A DNA stretch of 62,900 bases from the NCBI GenBank assembly GCA_029260615.1, contig JAJDCX010000012.1, positions 1-62,900 on the forward strand, in the 5' to 3' direction. Shown here in pieces: positions 52,201-59,394 of the stretch. This DNA is from Phycisphaeraceae bacterium. GTDB taxonomy: Bacteria > Planctomycetota > Phycisphaerae > Phycisphaerales > Phycisphaeraceae. The stretch's first letter is position 1. Each line of letters begins with the position of its first letter. The notes under the pieces were generated by a model that was not told the origin of the DNA, did no database searches, and was given only the letters and a program-made list of their open reading frames with translations. A program made the position numbers and the translations under genes.

Positions 52201-53017
52201 TTGGCTGCTTGATGAACCCCAGGCCACGGATCATGTACTCGACGCGGTTGACCTCGATCGTGCGAGCCCCGACATCGACGTTGGAGTTGCGGACCGCATC
52301 GAAGACCTGGTTAAGTGTCACGCCGTGGGCGCGCATGGCGTCAGGGTCCACATCGATCTGGTACTCGCGCACGAACCCGCCGATGGACGCGACCTCGGAC
52401 ACACCCCTCGCCGACATCAACCCATAGCGGACGTACCAATCCTGCACGCTCCGCAACTCCGCCAGGTCCCAGCCGCCCACGGGTTTGCCCCGCGGGTCAC
52501 GTCCCTCAAGCGTGTACCAATAGACCTGCCCCAACGCCGTCGCGTCTGGCCCCAGCCGTGGGTTGACGCCATCGGGCAGCGTGTCGCTGGGCAGGCTCGC
52601 GAGCTTCTCAAGTATCCGGCTACGCGACCAGTAAAAATCAACGTGCTCATCGAAGATCACATAAATCGACGAGAAACCCAGGTAAGAATAACTCCGCACG
52701 GTCTTGACGTTGGGCAAACCCAGCAGCGATTTGGTCAGCGGGTAAGTGATCTGGTCTTCGACATCCTGGGGCGATCGCCCGGACCACTGCGTGAAGACTA
52801 TCTGCTGGTTCTCCCCGATGTCAGGGATCGCATCGACCGGCACCGGCGAACGCGGCAAGTCGCCGATGTCCCAGTCAAACGGCGCAACCATCACGCCCCA
52901 CACGATCACCATCAGCGTGCACAAGATCACCACCAGCTTCTGCTCAAGGCAGAAACGTATCACACGGCCGATCAGGCCATCGGAGGGTGGGGGGGATGTG
53001 GGTGGATCAGTGGTCAT
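49226..53017 (-). CDS. cusA: CusA/CzcA-type heavy-metal efflux RND transporter
   Basis: The 1263-residue proton-driven pump matches the HME-RND family, with an acidic residue in helix 4 (IAIGTVVDMGIVVTEN) and ARPALMTTATTILALIPVL near the C-terminus. It is about 200 residues longer than CusA (about 1050). One extra piece lies before DRSGLI in the N-terminal half; the other, between helix 6 and the second porter domain, adds two hydrophobic segments (near residues 615-670). It should span the inner membrane and export a soft metal with the CusB- and TolC-like proteins. It overlaps cusB by 11 bp. Confidence 0.94.
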   Translation of the reverse strand: MTTDPPTSPPPSDGLIGRVIRFCLEQKLVVILCTLMVIVWGVMVAPFDWDIGDLPRSPVPVDAIPDIGENQQIVFTQWSGRSPQDVEDQITYPLTKSLLGLPNVKTVRSYSYLGFSSIYVIFDEHVDFYWSRSRILEKLASLPSDTLPDGVNPRLGPDATALGQVYWYTLEGRDPRGKPVGGWDLAELRSVQDWYVRYGLMSARGVSEVASIGGFVREYQIDVDPDAMRAHGVTLNQVFDAVRNSNVDVGARTIEVNRVEYMIRGLGFIKQPKDIEQAVVRTVNHTPITVGQVASVTLGPAERRGALDKGGAEAVGGVVVARFGENPYAALQNIKTKIDEISRGLPTKVVVDWSATDFTTVSDFAKAQGIDGFMGNSSTLNQEAWNTWLADRTTEHWPSWITTSKVTVVPFYDRSGLILETLDTLNSALLQQILVTLIVVIVMVMHLRSSLLIGLMLPLAVLMTFIAMRVFRVDANIVALSGIAIAIGTVVDMGIVVTENILRHIQRAGPDENRLEVIHRASVEVGSAVLTAVLTTVVGFLPVFTMIGAEGKLFRPLAFTKTFALIASVIIALTLLPAAAHLLLAVRPGVKKTMKWLEPTRFIGPQGLTHGRTVMNLVLAFLVAILLTYAWEPIGPERGVIRNLIFVLLMLGGLLGLFRVFLLVYGSVLKWCLDHKAAFLTAPAMIVIVGMCVWLGFGTLFGFVPWAAEKIGIGRERVEQSDLWVDATHALPGLGKEFMPALGEGSFLLMPTTMPHASIGEALDVMRKIDVAVAAVPEVEQIVGKIGRVDSALDPAPISMLENIIHYKSEYGVDEDGHRVRQWREHIHSPDDIWKEIQRAARLPGTTGAPKLQPIETRLVMLQTGMRAPMGVKIKGPNLETIESVGFQIERLLKEVPGVDAASVNADRIVGKPYLEIAIDREAIQRYGLRIVDVQHTIQTAIGGMMLTRTVEGRERYPVRIRYMRELRGSIESLERVLVAGPDGTQIPLTQIAEVLYVRGPQVIKSEDTFLIGYVTFGKQPGAAEVGVVENAQAFLEQKIDSGELIIPPGVSYTFAGNYENQLRAAKTLAVVLPVSLFFIFMILYFQFRKVGTAVFVFSGIAVAWAGGFLLIWLYGRPWFMNFDLFGINLRDLFHIGPINLSVAVWVGFLALFGVASDNGVVIATYLRQSFDQHNPDTIADIRRLSLEAGVRRARPALMTTATTILALIPVLTATGRGADIMLPMAIPSVGGMLVAVVTMFLVPVLICGAAEIALKTRHATRN

Positions 53018-54563
53018 GCTGCTGGGCGCTTTCCTGGGTGGCGGCCCCGTGTTCGCTGTGCCCGGAAACAGGTTGGCCGCCTTGCGGGTTCATCATGCTG
53101 GGTCGGGCACTGATCTGAAGCGCACTATCAATCTTGAAGTTGCCCTGCGTGACGACCCGGTCGCCCTCGTTTAGGCCCGCATTAACGATGAACATGTCCC
53201 CAGCCCGCGGCCCAAGCACGATCTCCTGCCCTTCAAACGATGGCGCATCGTGTGTGCCGGTGCTGAGGTAAACAATCGCGCGCTTCCCGGTTCTTAACAC
53301 GGCGGTCACCGGGACTAGTAGCGGATCGATCCCGCTATCCGCCGTGGTGTAGCCCAGATCTTCAGCGCGGACGAGCGCCATGTCGCATATGTCACAGGTC
53401 CCCGGGCCATCCTTGACGATTTCCGGATGCATCGGGCCGACCCATTTGCCTTCAAGTTCGGGTGACAGCACCTTGCCGCCTGCGGCAACGGTGGCGTGGG
53501 CCTTGGCTTTGGCAAACATCCCGGGCTTTAGCTTGCCGTCGACATTTAAAGCGTTGACACGGACACGGACTACACGCCGTTTTTCATCCAACACCGGATC
53601 GATGAATGAAATCAATCCCGTGAATGTTTCCCCGGGGTAGGCTTCGGTCGTGAACCGCACGCTCTGCCCGTAGCGAAGCCAGACCAGGTCCGATTCGTAA
53701 GCTTCCAACACGACCCAGACACTGCTTAAGTCCGCGATCGTGTAGACCATGGAACCGGTGTCCAGGTATTGCCCCAGCTTCGCGTGCTTCTTAAGGACGA
53801 TCCCCGACACGGGCGAGTACAGCGTGATGTGATCGCTTGCCGACCGAGTCTCTTGGATCGAAGCGATCTGTTCAGGCTGCAACCCCCATAGCCGCAGCTT
53901 CTCACGTGCCGCTTCGAGCAACGCCGTCTGGGTGCTGTTGGCGGATGGCGATCCGTCTGCGCCCAGACGGTCCAGCGAGTTCAAAGCCTGGATCAATTCT
54001 TCTTGTGCAACCAGCAGGTCCGTGCTGTAGAACTCCGCGAGGTGGTCGCCTTTATGAATCGGGGTTCCGGTGTAATCGACATACAGGCGGTCGATCCGCC
54101 CGGGGACCCAGGCCGTGATGTAAGACAGGCGGGTCTCATCGACTTCGACTTTCCCGACCATGCTCACGCCGACGCTGGCAGGTGCTCGGATAACCGGGCT
54201 GACCTCCACATCCATCAACGCCGCAGCGGTGGGGGACAGGGCCAGACTACGCGGCGATTCCGCTTCGTGTGTCACTTCATTGGCAACCGGGATCAGACTC
54301 ATGCCACAGATCGGGCAGCGGTCGTCCGGGTTGGGCATGCGGACCTGAGGGTGCATCGAGCAGGTGTATTCCACAACCGCTGCGGGTTGCGTCGCAGGCC
54401 GCGTGGTAACGGCGCCTCGTTCAGTGGCTCGCCCGCTGCCATCATTCATCGCGTACCCGATGACAAACGCAACCAGGACTGCGAGCACGATGGCCACAGC
54501 CTTCCCGCGTTGATAAAGCAACTGCCCGATACGCCGTGCGCTTCCTGTTGAATTTTCACTCAT
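53007..54563 (-). CDS. cusB: CusB-like periplasmic adaptor with two heavy-metal-binding motifs
   Basis: The 518-residue membrane-fusion protein has one N-terminal helix, then a heavy-metal-binding domain with YTCSMHPQV ... RCPICGMSLIP (about 70-95). The barrel-sandwich and hairpin regions follow. A second metal motif occurs internally (GPMHPEIVKDGPGTCDICDM, about 375-400). Two such motifs point to copper or silver, as in CusB and related proteins. It bridges the pump and the outer-membrane channel. The start ATG overlaps the TolC-like stop (ATGA). Confidence 0.93.
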   Translation of the reverse strand: MSENSTGSARRIGQLLYQRGKAVAIVLAVLVAFVIGYAMNDGSGRATERGAVTTRPATQPAAVVEYTCSMHPQVRMPNPDDRCPICGMSLIPVANEVTHEAESPRSLALSPTAAALMDVEVSPVIRAPASVGVSMVGKVEVDETRLSYITAWVPGRIDRLYVDYTGTPIHKGDHLAEFYSTDLLVAQEELIQALNSLDRLGADGSPSANSTQTALLEAAREKLRLWGLQPEQIASIQETRSASDHITLYSPVSGIVLKKHAKLGQYLDTGSMVYTIADLSSVWVVLEAYESDLVWLRYGQSVRFTTEAYPGETFTGLISFIDPVLDEKRRVVRVRVNALNVDGKLKPGMFAKAKAHATVAAGGKVLSPELEGKWVGPMHPEIVKDGPGTCDICDMALVRAEDLGYTTADSGIDPLLVPVTAVLRTGKRAIVYLSTGTHDAPSFEGQEIVLGPRAGDMFIVNAGLNEGDRVVTQGNFKIDSALQISARPSMMNPQGGQPVSGHSEHGAATQESAQQHDH

Positions 54564-55978
54564 CGATCCACACTCCCTTGCTCCGGTTGCGGTTTCTGTG
54601 ATTGATCCGCTTGGGGTAGTTCGCCGCCGACCGCTTCGCGAAGATCCGCCAGAGCCTGTTCCATGCGGGCCAGGTTCTGCTGCTGCATCAACTCGAACTT
54701 AAGCAGTTGTTTCCAGTTCTCGATCAGCGCCAGGAACTGGACCCGCCCAGCCCGGTAGCCGCGGATCGAAACATCCACCGCCTGCTTTGCTTCGGGGATC
54801 ATCCGCTCGTCGAACAGCGAGATCAGTTGCCGTTGGGCCTGGACCCGTGCCAGACTGTCCTGGACCTTAAAGTCCACACGGTTCTGCGCCGCACGCAGCA
54901 CGCTGAGTTTTTCGCTTATCCCACGCAACGCCTCACCGCGTACAGCGTCCTGTTTGTCTGCCCAGATCGGGATGGTCATGCCCAGGGTGACCCACCACTG
55001 GTCATCGCCGTTAGCGCCGCCCGCGAGTCCCGAGGAACTCACCCCGCCGTAGTTGAACCCGACCATGAAGTCAGGCCGTGCATCCAGCTTCGCCAACTCC
55101 CAACGTTGTCGGAACCCCGCTACCCGGGCACGCGCCGCGTCCAGCTCCGGGTTCCGCTTTTGGGCCCGCTGCAGCAACGTGTCCAACTCAAGGGACTGCT
55201 CCTCAAACTCAATGGCCGCCGGCTCCGGCAGATCAACGCCGACCGGCAGGTCAAGCAGTGAACCCAGCATCGCCGTCGCGGTCTGTTGCTGCTGCCGCAA
55301 CACCACCATCCGCGCATCCAGATTGGTCAACTCGACCGACGCCCGCAACACATGTTCCTGGTCGGCCCGGCCCGCCCTCAGCATCGACTCGGCGGTTTCC
55401 TTAAACCGTGACACAAGCTGCTTGCTCTGCTCGGTGATCTCAATGCCGCGTGTCGCGTAGTAGTAACGCCAATACGCTCGACGGACATCCCCCTCGACAC
55501 GGAGCTTGACCCGCTCCAGATCCGCCGCCGCCGCAACAACCTCTTCAGCCGCGACCCGGCCTTTGGCACTAAGTTTCCCGGGATAAGGCAGCCGTTGTGA
55601 CACACCCGCCACAAAGTCGACCTGCCCCGCCGCCGTCTCCGCCATCTCCCCGCCGGAATATGTGACCATCGGATCGTCCAGACTCGTGACCTGGTCAATC
55701 CGCTCCCGCAAACGTTCGACCTTCTGTCCCGCGGCGCTGATCTGGGGGTTACGTTTCATCGCCAGCACGACGTAGCTTTCCACATCTTCAAGGCCAGCTT
55801 GCTCCGTGTTGTGCGCAACCTCTTTGTGATAGGCAGATGCCGAACTACCTGCGAGATAGCTGCGGGTCTGTTCCGCGAGTTCGGGGTCTGACCAATCCTC
55901 AAACGGGCTGGATGAACTGCACCCAACAAGTGCCAGGGCTCCAATCAGAACCGATTGCATGGGGAAGTTGTGTTTCAT
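54560..55978 (-). CDS. cusC: TolC/CusC-like outer-membrane efflux lipoprotein
   Basis: The 472-residue protein has a signal peptide with lipobox (ALALVGCSSSS), then two repeats of long helices as in TolC (DQVTSLDDPMVTYSGGEMAE, GFRQRWELAKLDARPDFMVG). It should form the outer-membrane duct of the tripartite pump. ATG 55978 was chosen over a start at 56053 since it gives a normal signal peptide and the earlier frame runs into the gene upstream. It overlaps cusB by 4 bp. Confidence 0.92.
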   Translation of the reverse strand: MKHNFPMQSVLIGALALVGCSSSSPFEDWSDPELAEQTRSYLAGSSASAYHKEVAHNTEQAGLEDVESYVVLAMKRNPQISAAGQKVERLRERIDQVTSLDDPMVTYSGGEMAETAAGQVDFVAGVSQRLPYPGKLSAKGRVAAEEVVAAAADLERVKLRVEGDVRRAYWRYYYATRGIEITEQSKQLVSRFKETAESMLRAGRADQEHVLRASVELTNLDARMVVLRQQQQTATAMLGSLLDLPVGVDLPEPAAIEFEEQSLELDTLLQRAQKRNPELDAARARVAGFRQRWELAKLDARPDFMVGFNYGGVSSSGLAGGANGDDQWWVTLGMTIPIWADKQDAVRGEALRGISEKLSVLRAAQNRVDFKVQDSLARVQAQRQLISLFDERMIPEAKQAVDVSIRGYRAGRVQFLALIENWKQLLKFELMQQQNLARMEQALADLREAVGGELPQADQSQKPQPEQGSVDR

Positions 55979-55991
55979 GAGGGTGGCGTCC

Positions 55992-56792
55992 TTACCAGGG
56001 CAGGTAGTCCGGGCCGAAGACCATGATGCCGCCGAAGTGCCCAGCCGCCCCAACCAGACCTGCCCCCAGGAACAGGCCCAGCGTGGTTAGATTACTTATT
56101 TCTTTGGAAGACTTACCCGCTTCCATCTCGACCATGACGATCAACACCACGCCCCAAACCGCGGTGGCGACACCCAGCCAACGGTGATTAAAAATCACCT
56201 CCCCGAAAGACTCGCCGCTCCCGGGCCAACCCGCATTGAGCCAGCCAAGACACGCGGCGACCACCGCAGAGATCCCCCCAATCAACACACAAAACCGAAC
56301 CGCCGGCCCCGCCCACTTAACCCAACCCATCAGCATCAGGCACCGGGCGAGCGCCGCCGACACCAAGAGCGCGATCGGGAAGTGAACCATCATCGGGTGG
56401 AACCGTCCGGCCGCCGACATCACACCATCTAGAGTCGAGCCTTGTTTTGATCCGGGGGTGTGGCCGTGGCCGCTGTGGTCGTGACCTTGAGCGTTGCTGT
56501 CGGCCGTAGCCGAGGTGGTCACGATGGCCGAGGCGTAACTCTCCGGGGAAGCCTCAAATTTCACCCGGCACTTCTGACAACAAAAATAGACGGCCCGCCC
56601 CTTGTACTCAGACGAGATATCGGGGTTGACTTCTTCATCTGTCATCACAGGGCACATCAATTGCACCTGCTCGGGGGCTTGGGCCTTGGCAGTAGTCGTG
56701 GCTATCCCGCCAAGCAACACCACGGCAACCGTAAGCATCAAGGCAGTTAAGCCAAGCCGGCTAGTGTCCCGCATGGGCGAGTCAGTCTTCAT
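55992..56792 (-). CDS. YHS-domain and DUF2231-like membrane protein
   Basis: The 266-residue protein has a signal-like helix, then a YHS-type metal site (LMCPVM ... AVYFCCQKCRVKFEASPESY, about 45-82), a His-rich linker (GHDHSGHGH) and four membrane helices of DUF2231 type (RFHPMMVHFPIALLV). Cys and His clusters fit copper or another soft metal. ATG 56792 lies one base past the stop of the triple-YHS gene, so translation is likely coupled; ATG 56804 is also possible. It may pass metal to the efflux pump encoded downstream. Confidence 0.8.
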   Translation of the reverse strand: MKTDSPMRDTSRLGLTALMLTVAVVLLGGIATTTAKAQAPEQVQLMCPVMTDEEVNPDISSEYKGRAVYFCCQKCRVKFEASPESYASAIVTTSATADSNAQGHDHSGHGHTPGSKQGSTLDGVMSAAGRFHPMMVHFPIALLVSAALARCLMLMGWVKWAGPAVRFCVLIGGISAVVAACLGWLNAGWPGSGESFGEVIFNHRWLGVATAVWGVVLIVMVEMEAGKSSKEISNLTTLGLFLGAGLVGAAGHFGGIMVFGPDYLPW

Positions 56793-56793
56793 A

Positions 56794-57636
56794 TCAGTGA
56801 CCATCGTGATGCCCGTGACCGGCAGGGCTTTCATGACTTCCATGTCCTTCGTCGTGATGATCGTTGGCATCGTTCTCCTCGTGGTGGTTTTGTGCGGAAC
56901 CCTCGGTCTTATCGGCTGGACTGCTCTGGGCACCGTCGAGAATCGACAGGTACTTGGCAGGGTTCGCCGATAAATCCTTCACACAACCCTCGCAGCACAG
57001 CTGGACCAACCGGTGGCCGACCACATGATCCACAGGCTGATCCATCGAAGCCAGTTTTTCACCTGATACGACGCAGTAGTCCACCGGATAAGACGCTTTC
57101 TGTTTGTCGATCACGGCTTGGTTCAGGGTTCGGATATGGGTGGCCGGGTCCGCCTTGAAATCACCCGCGCACGACGGGCAGCAGAAGCGGACCAGCCGGT
57201 TTTCCCACACAAGATTGACCGCGTCGTCGCCCAACGCCTCTGACTTGTCGATCAAGCAGGTGGTCAGCGGGTAGGAGCCCATCTGCTGATTGATCGCCGC
57301 CTGATCGATCTTCTCTAAATAACTGGTCGGGTCGGCACGGACCTTGTCTTCGCATCCCTTGCAACAGAGCTGAACCTCGCGCCCATCAACTTCGATCACA
57401 TACGGCTCACCCATCACATCCAGTTTTTCACCCGATACAACACACGTCGTCAATGGATACGCAGCCGGTGTGTACCCGATCGTGGAGGCCTCCTCGTTGC
57501 TGGGCTGGGTTGCGGGCTGGGTCTGCGCCTGGGTAGCCGGGGCCGGGTGGGCGTGCTCGTCTGCCAAGGCGGTGACGCTGCCAGCCGATAAAAGAGCCGC
57601 GATGAACAAACCGGTCGGATGAATCGTTTTAAACAT
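56794..57636 (-). CDS. Periplasmic protein with three YHS-like metal-site repeats and a His-rich tail
   Basis: The 280-residue protein has a signal peptide (MFKTIHPTGLFIAALLSAGS), then three tandem repeats of about 65 residues. Each has a leading CxxS/K motif and an LCCxGC or FCCPSC site followed by an ADPxxYL-type helix: CVVSGEKLDVMG..LCCKGC, CLIDKSEALG..FCCPSC and CVVSGEKLASMD..LCCEGC. The C-terminus is His-rich (HHDEGHGSHE, GHGHHDGH). It is first in the efflux operon, behind an ECF-type promoter. It probably binds or buffers soft metal in the periplasm; Cu, Ag or Hg cannot be told apart. Confidence 0.82.
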   Translation of the reverse strand: MFKTIHPTGLFIAALLSAGSVTALADEHAHPAPATQAQTQPATQPSNEEASTIGYTPAAYPLTTCVVSGEKLDVMGEPYVIEVDGREVQLCCKGCEDKVRADPTSYLEKIDQAAINQQMGSYPLTTCLIDKSEALGDDAVNLVWENRLVRFCCPSCAGDFKADPATHIRTLNQAVIDKQKASYPVDYCVVSGEKLASMDQPVDHVVGHRLVQLCCEGCVKDLSANPAKYLSILDGAQSSPADKTEGSAQNHHEENDANDHHDEGHGSHESPAGHGHHDGH

Positions 57637-57662
57637 GGATAAATTCCCTTTCTGCCATTCCC

Positions 57663-57689
57663 AACGGGCGAGTGGAGCCCAAAGGTTCC
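57663..57689 (-). promoter_or_regulatory. ECF-sigma-type promoter of the metal-efflux operon
   Basis: On the minus strand GGAAC (57689-57685) is followed after 18 bp by CGTT (57666-57663). GGAAC is the classical ECF -35 core and CGTT a frequent -10 core. Transcription would start near 57655, about 20 nt before the triple-YHS ATG, with AAAGGGA as ribosome-binding site. The block CGCCAACCCATGGAAC recurs in the opposite promoter. Confidence 0.7.
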
Positions 57690-57790
57690 ATGGGTTGGCG
57701 TGATTTAGTAAATAACGGATGATGGGAGGTCTGCGTGAGTCATGGTACGGCCTTTCTTGCCTGTATGTGCGGTCGCCAAACCCATGGAAC
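57685..57790. promoter_or_regulatory. Inverted repeat in the divergent promoter region
   Basis: GTTCCATGGGTTGGCG (57685-57700) and CGCCAAACCCATGGAAC (57774-57790) are inverted copies with a one-base bulge, 73 bp apart. The repeat is explained by two back-to-back promoters that share the -35 element and about 11 bp upstream of it. The upstream part could be extra contact for the sigma factor or a site for a second regulator. Confidence 0.7.
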
Positions 57791-57812
57791 TCCCGCCCGG
57801 CCGGGATACGTT
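57786..57812 (+). promoter_or_regulatory. ECF-sigma-type promoter of the sigma/anti-sigma operon
   Basis: GGAAC (57786-57790) is followed after 18 bp by CGTT (57809-57812), the same spacing as in the opposite promoter. Transcription would start near 57820, so the coding start must lie downstream of it. This suggests that the sigma factor drives its own operon. Confidence 0.7.
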
Positions 57813-57857
57813 TATAAGGATGAGGCCTTGGACCTGACTGAAAGAAGCGAAAACCAG

Positions 57858-58433
57858 ATGGACCGCTTCCGCCGGCTCGCCTGGCCCCAACTCGCGGTGT
57901 TGTTGCGCACCGCCGGCTACATGACACGTGACCCCAACGCCGCCGAAGATTTGGTGCAGGAAACCATGATCCGTGCAATGAACAACATGACGACTTTCCG
58001 CGAGGGCACAGACATCAAGGCCTGGCTCATGACCATCCTGCGCCGCACCCACATCGACCTCTACCGCGCAAACCGCAAGCACGAAAGCACCGTCTCACTC
58101 CAAGCCGCCAACCTGCTTCAGATCGACTTGAAACCCGACCAACCCGACGGGGCTTTTGATGACAAGTGGGATCAGCCCGACGACCTGATGCAGCGGTTCG
58201 AGGACCAGACCCTCATCCTCGCGCTCAAAACGTTGCCGGAAGATATGCGTTGGGCGCTGTTGCTTGTGGATGTGGAACGGCTGGAGTTAGCCCAGGCCGC
58301 CGAGGTATTGGGTGTCCCCACCGGCACGATCAAGTCCCGTGTCCACCGCGGCCGCGCCATGCTCCGCGATCGTCTGCACAGCCACGCCGAGTCGATCGGC
58401 CTCTTCCGCCGGGCCGAGAAGGGCGCATCATGA
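57858..58433 (+). CDS. ECF RNA polymerase sigma factor
   Basis: The 191-residue protein has sigma region 2 (DPNAAEDLVQETMIRAMNN ... DIKAWLMTILRRTHIDLYR) and region 4 (LPEDMRWALLLVDVE, LGVPTGTIKSRVHRGRAML). I chose ATG 57858 because the predicted promoter and its start site lie at 57786-57820; an in-frame GTG at 57735 would put the promoter inside the coding region. TTG 57828 is a second option, 7 bp after TAAGGA. The stop overlaps the next gene's start (ATGA). It is likely to transcribe this operon and the efflux operon. Confidence 0.92.
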   Translation: MDRFRRLAWPQLAVLLRTAGYMTRDPNAAEDLVQETMIRAMNNMTTFREGTDIKAWLMTILRRTHIDLYRANRKHESTVSLQAANLLQIDLKPDQPDGAFDDKWDQPDDLMQRFEDQTLILALKTLPEDMRWALLLVDVERLELAQAAEVLGVPTGTIKSRVHRGRAMLRDRLHSHAESIGLFRRAEKGAS

Positions 58434-59116
58434 ATCACGACCCGGAAAATCTAACCCCACTGGACCAGGCCACCGCCAAACGTCTTGCCCGGCTCAGCAC
58501 CGTCCCGGTCGATACCTCCGCCCTGGAACGCCGACTCACCAAGGCCATGCCGCCACAGGCAGACTCCGCCCGAACTAGCCTCCACTTCCCCGGGCTATTA
58601 CGCGCAGCCGGTGCGTTGGCCGCGGTTCTCGCAATCGCCGCCACCATCACGCTCACCCTCGTCGGCGGCCCAACACCCGCCATCGCTTCCCCAATCCAGT
58701 TACGCCAGTTGCACCGAGATATCCTCGCCGGCCGACTCGAACTCACCGCCGTCACCTCCATCGAACAAGCCAACCAGGAAATCAAAGCCCAACAGCGTGA
58801 TGCGCCACGGCTACCCGGGTTCGATCACATCCAGGTCCAGTCCTGTTGCCTCACCAATATGCAGGGCAAACTCATGGCCGTGGCACTGCTTGATTACAAG
58901 GGCCAACCGGTCACATTGGTCGTAGCAAGCGGCCGGGATTTTGCGCACCCGATGGGCCAGACTATCACGATCGATTCGCGCACCTTCATGGCCCACGAAG
59001 TCGACGGCGTGCAGATGGTCATGGGCAACCAAGGCGACCTCTGGCTATGCGTCATGGGTGACAGCTCCACCGATGATCTCGCACAGGTCGCCGCCGGCGT
59101 CCACTTGGTGGATTGA
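58430..59116 (+). CDS. Putative membrane anti-sigma factor
   Basis: The 228-residue protein has a cytoplasmic N-terminus of about 58 residues, one transmembrane helix (about 60-83) and an extracytoplasmic domain. That domain contains an adjacent Cys pair (VQSCCLTNMQGKLMAV), another Cys (DLWLCVMG) and several Met and His, which could sense metal or redox state. The cytoplasmic part lacks the HxxxCxxC zinc signature of common anti-sigma domains. Assignment comes from the 4-bp overlap with the ECF gene and its topology. Confidence 0.75.
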   Translation: MNHDPENLTPLDQATAKRLARLSTVPVDTSALERRLTKAMPPQADSARTSLHFPGLLRAAGALAAVLAIAATITLTLVGGPTPAIASPIQLRQLHRDILAGRLELTAVTSIEQANQEIKAQQRDAPRLPGFDHIQVQSCCLTNMQGKLMAVALLDYKGQPVTLVVASGRDFAHPMGQTITIDSRTFMAHEVDGVQMVMGNQGDLWLCVMGDSSTDDLAQVAAGVHLVD

Positions 59117-59264
59117 TGCCGTGCGTCGCGCCGAATTCATCTATCGATATGGTGATTGCGACGCCAAGGCCTTGGTCAATGCTTGGCTAGCCAGGGCCAG
59201 GAAGCGGCGTTGTGAAGCTAGGCAAGATGACACGTCATCCTATTGATTTTATCAAACAAAACCC

Positions 59265-59292
59265 TTGACACGCCGTGGCCAGATGGGACAAT
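59265..59292 (+). promoter_or_regulatory. Sigma-70-type promoter of the second PEP-CTERM gene
   Basis: TTGACA (59265-59270) is separated by 16 bp from GACAAT (59287-59292). A perfect inverted repeat GATGAC-AC-GTCATC lies at 59226-59239, 25 bp upstream of the -35, and could be an operator. The predicted leader is about 95 nt and purine-rich. Confidence 0.5.
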
Positions 59293-59394
59293 CGGGTATC
59301 GCCTATCTAGAGCTAGGCTAGTTATCCGGGAGGGGTCCGGGGGGAGCGGGAGAAAGCCGGGCCGCTACACAACTAGACCGAGCGATTTTTTATT

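Noticed and set aside
51188..53113. A 641-codon open frame on the plus strand inside cusA
   Set aside because: The product is His/Arg/Gln-rich and low-complexity, and lies antisense to an unambiguous RND pump gene.
57735..57857. GTG 57735 as start of the ECF sigma factor
   Set aside because: It has GGGAGG upstream, but the predicted promoter and one arm of the inverted repeat would then lie inside the gene, and the added residues match no sigma region.
59164..59175. Palindrome CCAAGGCCTTGG after the anti-sigma gene as a terminator
   Set aside because: There is no loop or T-run; it may be chance in GC-rich DNA.
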